Assembly: GCA_000320605.2 (NCBI GenBank)
Contig: KB445809.1
Location: 1 to 64,000, forward strand
DNA: 64,000 nucleotides
Direction: 5' to 3'
Source of the DNA: Gelatoporia subvermispora B
Lineage: Eukaryota > Basidiomycota > Agaricomycetes > Polyporales > Gelatoporiaceae
In this document: in pieces, positions 58,440 to 64,000 of the stretch
How the letters are laid out: each line of letters begins with the position of its first letter
Numbering within the stretch: the stretch's first letter is position 1
Translations under genes and position numbers: made by a program
The notes under the pieces: model-generated
What the model was told of the DNA's origin: nothing
The model's database searches: none
Seen by the model: only the letters and a program-made list of their open reading frames with translations

Positions 58440-59213
58440 CTGTTAACTTCGTTGGTTACATGTGCAAAGCGAACACCTTCAGATGCAGCCGTGCATGGTA
58501 GTGCATCGCGCATTCCTTTCCGGATATTGAGTCCGTAAATGTATCAGTGCCGCGTTCGGGTGTGAATGGGATCATGATACGTCATCAAGAGCGAGTTTGT
58601 GATCACTGACAAAGATAAAACGCCTAAGTGAAATAAGGTGATGGTTCTGGTACGCTCACATTTAGATAGCAGGAGATAGAAGGGGACCCAGATGAGCGTG
58701 GTCGGAAATACAATAATCTGGACACGGATCCGTAAGCCCAAACGCACTTCTGCTACTCAGCCTGCGTATTTTACCATAACGAAACTAAGGATGACACAGG
58801 GTCTACGGGTATCATTAATGATGTCCAAGATTACACGGGATGATATTTACGTCGCGGGCAGTCCGGTGAATATGTTGAAGATGATCAGGCGCTGCACAAT
58901 ATAATTTGTTCTTGCAGAAGATGTCACAAAAGAATGTGTTCATATCTCGAGGCAACTGACTTCGGTAGATAGCTTCTGGATGTGAATAGCCGGGGAATGA
59001 GTGATGCGGAAATGGCGACGTTAGCGGCACCTAGTGCATAGGCATAACTCTACGAGCATCATGGGCCACTCACAGTACACCGATGAGCATGTCCATGTGG
59101 TTGGATGTCAAGTAAGTGGGTTCCTGTAAACGTCGATGAGAAAGGCGGAAACGTGTAGTGTTGTCCAGAGGGTGTACGTCGGACCTTTCAAGCGTTCCAG
59201 GTGCTACTGACAT
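58440..59213 (-). pseudogene. DUF6534 gene with its middle exons deleted
   Basis: The first exon is intact from 59213: MSVAPGTLERSDVHPLDNT, almost the same as the copy at 32389. The second exon, MDMLIGVL, is present near 59070-59095. A few bases further the sequence jumps to YAYALGAANVAISASLI with LFTSRSYLPK (about 58970-59045), then TNYIVQRLIIFNIFTGLPAT, IIVFPTTLIWVPFYLLLSK, and the tail near 58480. In the intact copy at 36965 about 1.2 kb separates MLIGVL from YALGAA; here only tens of bases do. The exons for the CAQ.YHYY, LLDT.HQ and YTYLITW helices are gone. Without those helices it cannot make a normal protein. Confidence 0.75.
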
Positions 59214-59699
59214 GGTGAATAGGCTGCAACCAGGTGCGAAAGATGTGATCGAGAGCGTGCCCTTTATGAGGCCCTAGGTATGATTATTATCGGCCGGAAA
59301 TGAATTCGAAATTAGATGATGACGGCGTCAATTGTACTTGTGCATTCCAAGAATGCTGCTCATCCATGTGTTCCACATCATGTATCACGTGGCTAGTAGT
59401 GTGCGACGTTGGGACTCACCGCTGTGGTCTTGAGCGGTATCTACAGCACGAACATAGTGCGGGGTGATATTAGATACCGCTGTTAGATTGCCTCTGGATA
59501 CACAGCACCAATTCGATCCCATGCACCCACTGCATCGGATCCACTGGACACCGAGAGTGTACGAACAGCAGCTACTAATACCACGGTACCATTAACACGA
59601 ATTTGCTATTCGTTATAGTCCAGAGACTCAAGACATTTCATGCAACTGAACGAACCACGAGTGCTGTGTGGTAGAAGTAGGGGCGAGGTAAGTTCCGCT
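59214..59699. other. Intergenic region
   Basis: No supported coding segment between the deleted DUF6534 copy and the 3' end of the next minus-strand gene. Confidence 0.5.
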
Positions 59700-60642
59700 C
59701 TATTGGACCAGCTCACTGCCAAGCAGTAGGTCAAGAAGCTCAGCCTTTGTCACTTCGATTGGAACCTGGCTCTCAGCAAACACAACACTGTACGATGACG
59801 AGTGGTAGTGCTCAGAGACCAGCTTCCAGGAGCGACGGTCGACTGACTCGACATCTTCAACCGTATCATGAGGTACCTCAAGCAACTTGAATTGGAAGGA
59901 GCTGAGTGTGCGGATATCCATCAAAAGGTCCTTGGCGCGGCTGGCCGTTATACGAACCCCAGAGCCGGCCGCTTGGAAGTGTACTGGGATACGGTTCTCT
60001 CTCTGGTCGGCATCCTCGGTAGTCACCTGCAAAGGAGGTAGCGTGTGGGCATGGCTGGTCATGACACTGAGGTCATGATACTGAGTATGCGCACAAACAG
60101 GTACAAGTAACATGAATACGTACAGTTGAGCAAGACGCTTAGTGTAAATCATGTGGGAACGAGGTATACTGCGAATTGCGCCAGCAATCATATACTTGTA
60201 GAAGAAGATAGCCGCAGAGGAGCAATACGTCGCGCGCCAGAAGTGACTTCGCACAGATGAGACAGCTGGAGTATACCAGTGGGATAGGCACGCACTCTTC
60301 ATATGAGCTTGGCTCCCGCTGAATCATCTCATCGTACTGTTCCAGCGCCTTGCGCAGATCGTCCGGCCGGTAACTCTCTGTGCCTGGGTCACCGAACACA
60401 TAAATCGACGACCCAGGTGCTACCACGTTTGCCTGCCGAGCCTCGGAGGTGAAGGTGCGTGCCCAAAGTTGACGTCCCCTAACTTCATCCTTTGCGAGTG
60501 TTTCGGTGCACAGCTTCTGCACGCGTATATAGTAAGCCATCCGCTGCACTAGCTGCTCTAGAGTCATGCCGGACGGCTCGAGCACTCGTTGGAGCAGATG
60601 ATTCTGCGTCGCCGTGTCCGGGTAATTCTCACGATGAGACAT
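59700..60642 (-). CDS. Uncharacterised protein, three exons
   Basis: Exons 60642-60296, 60246-60120 and 60026-59700 join in phase (introns of 49 and 93 nt) into about 266 residues. The start MSHRENYPDTATQNHLLQ is chosen because the frame upstream looks non-coding. Visible features are a helical N-terminal half (MTLEQLVQRMAYYIRVQKL), LRKALEQYDEMIQREPSSYE, a central segment HFWRATYCSSAAIFFYKYM that could be an amphipathic or membrane helix, and a C-terminal domain with NRIPVHFQAAGSGVRIT and VTKAELLDLLLGSELVQ. I do not recognise the family. It is divergently paired with the FAR-17a/AIG1-like gene across about 430 bp. The clean splicing argues for a real gene. Confidence 0.7.
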
Positions 60643-61072
60643 GACTTTGCTTGTGAGGTGGTAGAACGAAGGAGGAGGCAAACGGGGACACGCGGGTGCC
60701 AGGAACCTTGATGCGCGTCTTCACATTCAACGTTAAATATTACGGGATTTATGCTGTTTAAGGCCGGGGCTGGGAAGGCGCCACAGAGGCCGCGAGCGCT
60801 TTCTGATTTTGCACTCTTCGCCAGCTCCTTCCGCGAATTGAGAACCCCACGATACCCGTATAACGTGACCTCAGGAGAACTCTGGGAAGTGATCATTTCC
60901 CAGCCTTCACAGGATGTGATGATCAGTCCTAATAACGTACGCCACGGGCTCCGATGCCAGAGTCTGTCGTGTACCCCCCTCCCCATCTCCTGCTGGACAG
61001 CTGCCTCCACCGCCGCAGCCACTCTCCTTCGCGGACAATCATATCACTCGAGTCAAATTGTCAAACGACTCC
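60643..61072. promoter_or_regulatory. Divergent intergenic interval, likely shared promoter region
   Basis: About 430 bp between two start codons pointing away from each other. No TATA box or known factor site was identified with confidence; the regulatory role is inferred from geometry only. Confidence 0.35.
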
Positions 61073-62000
61073 ATGGCCTCTCTCAACCCCTCCAGAATCT
61101 GGCAAACAACGGCTCGTGCAATCGCCCTGGCAATTATGACATACGGCTTTGCGAGCTTAACTACATTGCCTGCAGACGAATGGATAAAACTCCAGAAAGG
61201 CGGTCATTACCAATTCCTGACTATTCAAGGGTAAAGTCTTGGGCCTTGGAGTTGGCATCCATCATCATCACCTTCCGCTCACCGTGCGTTATAGCGTCGT
61301 CGTTGCGTGGCTTACGATGGCTGTCGCCCTTGTCGCTGATTTCCTTCCATCTTTGATACGTGCGTGTTTGAAACATCTGCTCCTGTTCGACGAGTCCACC
61401 CTCAAACCCATAATATCCAGTTCTGAAGGCCATGAAGCGTGCCCTCTTCATGATTGCTATGCCGGTGTGTCGTTTATCTGAAGCCTCCTGAGCAACAGAA
61501 ACTGAGCGACTCTTGCCTGATAGTTGGCTGTTTTGATCACCTCCGTGTACTGGACACTACTGGCGTTCACGCCTCATCTAATACTCACACCCGACCCTGC
61601 CACTACAGTCCTCACGTTTCCATCGACTGTCCCTTCATGTCAGCGAATACCGCTTCGTATAGATCTGGCACTCCATGCCACCCCTGCAATTAGCCTCCTC
61701 AGCGACTTTGTGCTCTTCGAGCGCAAGTACCCCAAATCACAGGCTCGTTATGGCGCTACCATAATGGCGGCCATAGCTGGCCTTTGGTATGCGTGCTGGG
61801 TGGAAAATTGTGCTCAATACAATGGCGTGTGTACGTACTACACGTTTCGATATGATAATGATGACATGTCGCTGACGACTTATGCAGTCCCGTATCCATT
61901 TCTGACACAGAGCCCATTTACTGTTCGTATCACGATATACGCAGGAGCCTCTACTCTGGTTCTCGTGTCGTTCTGGATGCTGAACGCTCTTCACCCTTGA
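61073..62000 (+). CDS. FAR-17a/AIG1-like integral membrane protein
   Basis: Five exons, 61073-61230, 61295-61359, 61421-61464, 61524-61830 and 61888-62000, join in phase into about 228 residues. Segments in order: MASLNPSRIWQTTARAIALA, KGGHYQFLTIQG, AWLTMAVALVADFLPSL, LKAMKRALFMIAMPLAVLIT followed by SVYWTLLAF, LRIDLALHATPAISLLSDFV, ATIMAAIAGLWYACWVE, FPYPFLTQSPFTVR, and STLVLVSFWMLNALHP. This is the six-helix FAR-17a/AIG1 layout, including the histidine in DLALHATPA and the threonine in SVYWTLL that act as catalytic residues in the animal fatty-acid-hydroxy-fatty-acid hydrolases of this family. Whether the fungal protein has that activity is unknown. Confidence 0.82.
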
Positions 62001-62495
62001 GTATCGTGTCTATTGGCCTGTACTACCATGATTCGCAGTGGCTGTTGCGGGAGTATCATGATTCATCTCTTCTTATCATAATGTATAGTGTGATTCCTTG
62101 GTTCTGATCACGCCCTCGAATCCTTTACAGACGGTTGCCTGGATAGAGACTGCAAATACAATATTTTCCTTCAGTGCAGTTCCAGTACACGCCGAACCAC
62201 ATGCGATGTGAGAATAATGGGTTGAAGGGTTGACAGATTCTCTCACGATCTTCCCAGACGCCGGTCGTAGTCAGTGAGGAGAGACAGCCTAATTTAACGT
62301 CGAAGCTGCCCTCGTCGAATATGCCAGCAACTTGGCCAAATGACATATACGCGTGGATATGTCGAACCTTATACGTGTCCGACTAGTTGTAGACTCATCG
62401 TGTATTCCCGAATTATAGACGGATACCCTCGTCTCCGCTTTTGTTTTCTATCTCTTTTCATTGCTAGAGCCCCTGCATTCGCCAACTTCTCTGGG
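62001..62495. other. Intergenic region
   Basis: No supported coding segment; the minus-strand frame at 62125-62346 has no recognisable motif. It should include the promoter of the SET-MYND gene at 62496. Confidence 0.5.
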
Positions 62496-63903
62496 ATGTC
62501 AAGTACAGAGAGGCGACTATGTTTACAGTGCGGTGCCGCCAGCTCCGATCGACCCTTACTAATCTGCACAGCATGCAAAGATGCCTATTATTGTGTACGT
62601 CTTCATAGACATCCTCACCGTCTCCATCGCGTCGAGCCATTGGTTCCAGAGCGCGGACTGTCAACGCAGCCACTGGAAGACACATAAACCAGCATGCAGA
62701 TCCAAAAACCCATACGTGGGGATATACGAAATCAGCACTCTTCCAGACGGACCCGGTGGCGAAGACGGGGTCACCCAATGCATCCTGTTCAAGGGAATGA
62801 AGAAAGCTCTACTCCAGCTGCCTACAATCCCAGTAGCGCGTCCATCATCTCCTTGCCACCAAATCGCAGTCGTACCGGGCGCAGGCCTCGGTATGCTCGC
62901 GAGCCGTCCCATCAAAGCCACCGAGCTCATCTACGCTGAACGGCCCCTACTGATGAGCCCGTGGGGCCCTATCCCGATGAATCAGGCACAGGCGATGGCT
63001 GAATGGGAGAGGTTGTGTGGGCAGGCCTTGGCACGCATGTCGCAAGAAGATCAAGACGCGTACCGTGCGCTGACCGGGGGCCCTTCATTGGTCGGCGTTG
63101 CGGGGAATAACGGGTTCGAAGCCTCGGGCATCTTAGCCGTGTTTCAGTCAGTCTTGCCAGAGATGAACAACCAGCGTACGACCTTGAATCACTCTTTCGT
63201 GACAACGGGCAAGATCATATCCCGGGCCAATCACAGGTATGCGCTCACGACTGCGTCTAAATGATGGACTCTTATTATGTCGTGCTCTGTACACAGCTGC
63301 AAACCCAATGCAGGAGTCTTTGTGGATCCCAGATCGCTTTCCATGCAGCTCATTGCGACCAAGGACATCGCTCAAGATGAGGAGATCGTCGTAGCCTATT
63401 GCAACCTGACGAGTCAATATGCAAACAGAAAGAAGGAACTGGATCCGTATGGCTTCGTCTGCGCCTGCTCGTTATGTGTGGATCCAGAGCGCTCTGACAA
63501 GCAGATCATGCGCATCCTCACATTCCAACGCCGGTTCTTGATTGATGACGGATTGTTCGATGAGTGGCTGCGAGTCCCCTCTTTGCCCGACGATCACCTC
63601 GAGAAACAACTCCTAGAAGGCCTATCGCTCATGCGGGAGGAGGGCATGCACGATACCCCAGAATATTTATTCTTGGTCGGAAAGCTTGTCAAGGTTTATG
63701 CAGCATTGGAAAACCTCGAGAGAATGCGGCAGTGCGTGGGATGGAGCCTGGCAGCGCAGCTGACCAAGGGCGGGTATAGAACCATCGAGCAGCGTCAGGC
63801 AGTTATAGGCACGGTGACTCCCGACAGCCCCGATCTCAAGCAGTACTGGGGGAAAAGAAAGAGGAATAACCCGACAGCAAACTGTAAGGGAAGATCGGGA
63901 TAG
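62496..63903 (+). CDS. SET and MYND domain protein (SMYD-like lysine methyltransferase)
   Basis: Three exons, 62496-62594, 62650-63236 and 63297-63903, give about 430 residues with phase kept (introns of 55 and 60 nt). The MYND finger is CLQCGAASSDRPLLICTAC then YYC | SADCQRSHWKTHKPAC. The SET region has VPGAGLGMLASRPIKATELI, YAERPLL, SRANH | SCKPNAGVFV across the second intron, and DEEIVVAYCNLT. The post-SET cysteines are YGFVCACSLC. The C-terminal helical part is complete to a TAG at 63901-63903. Intron positions equal those of 40754, so the two genes are paralogs. Both look catalytically competent; the substrates are unknown. Confidence 0.87.
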
Positions 63904-64000
63904 GACACAGGGGCTGACGACGAAGACGAGGGGACTAAGCGGGATCTTAGATTGAGCTTTGCTTTCCAGCATGTACGGCGTCGCGAAGATACACTTGATA

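Noticed and set aside
1..64000. tRNA genes, rRNA genes and CRISPR arrays
   Set aside because: No cloverleaf with an intact T-loop, no rRNA-like conserved stretch and no regularly spaced direct repeats were recognised by eye; a dedicated tRNA scan would be decisive.

Overview
The window reads as nuclear DNA of a mushroom-forming basidiomycete (Agaricomycetes). The evidence is many short GT-AG introns (mostly 47-62 nt), two membrane families typical of Agaricomycetes (DUF6533 and DUF6534), repeated MYND-SET proteins, and fungal mitochondrial genes. No species is inferred. Exon structures were worked out by hand: splice sites were kept only when reading phase carried through and the protein matched its family.

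Left part (1-21 kb). The tail of a non-LTR retrotransposon is followed by a broken NAD-dependent reductase gene and a five-exon HNH-domain gene. Next comes a tandem pair of minus-strand genes that join a pierisin/Scabin-like ADP-ribosyltransferase domain to hemopexin-type repeats; one copy seems to have lost two catalytic positions. The most remarkable locus is 12643-19589, one gene of more than 30 small exons. It encodes a possible ubiquitin-like N-terminus, a RING-like cysteine/histidine cluster, a U-box, a von Willebrand A domain and a complete ubiquitin-conjugating (E2) domain with its active-site cysteine. E2 and E3 modules therefore appear to sit on one polypeptide.

Middle (21-39 kb). 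This is a decayed, repeat-rich zone. It holds four DUF6534 seven-helix-type membrane genes, a broken SET-MYND gene, and two or three sets of diverged duplicated segments. Right of it (39.7-45 kb) is a compact block of ordinary genes: mitochondrial ribosomal protein bL31m, a SET-MYND protein, a MICOS subunit of the apolipoprotein-O family and a single-pass membrane protein.

Right part (45-64 kb). A second broken SET-MYND gene is followed by a DUF6533 membrane gene, an intact DUF6534 gene, F-box/LRR-like remains and a DUF6534 copy with its middle deleted. The window closes with an uncharacterised three-exon gene facing a FAR-17a/AIG1-like membrane protein gene, and an intact SET-MYND gene.

The families present (SET-MYND at four loci, DUF6534 at six, ADP-ribosyltransferase-hemopexin at two) point to an accessory region shaped by local duplication and decay, with a few conserved housekeeping genes embedded in it. 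No tRNA, rRNA or CRISPR array was recognised.
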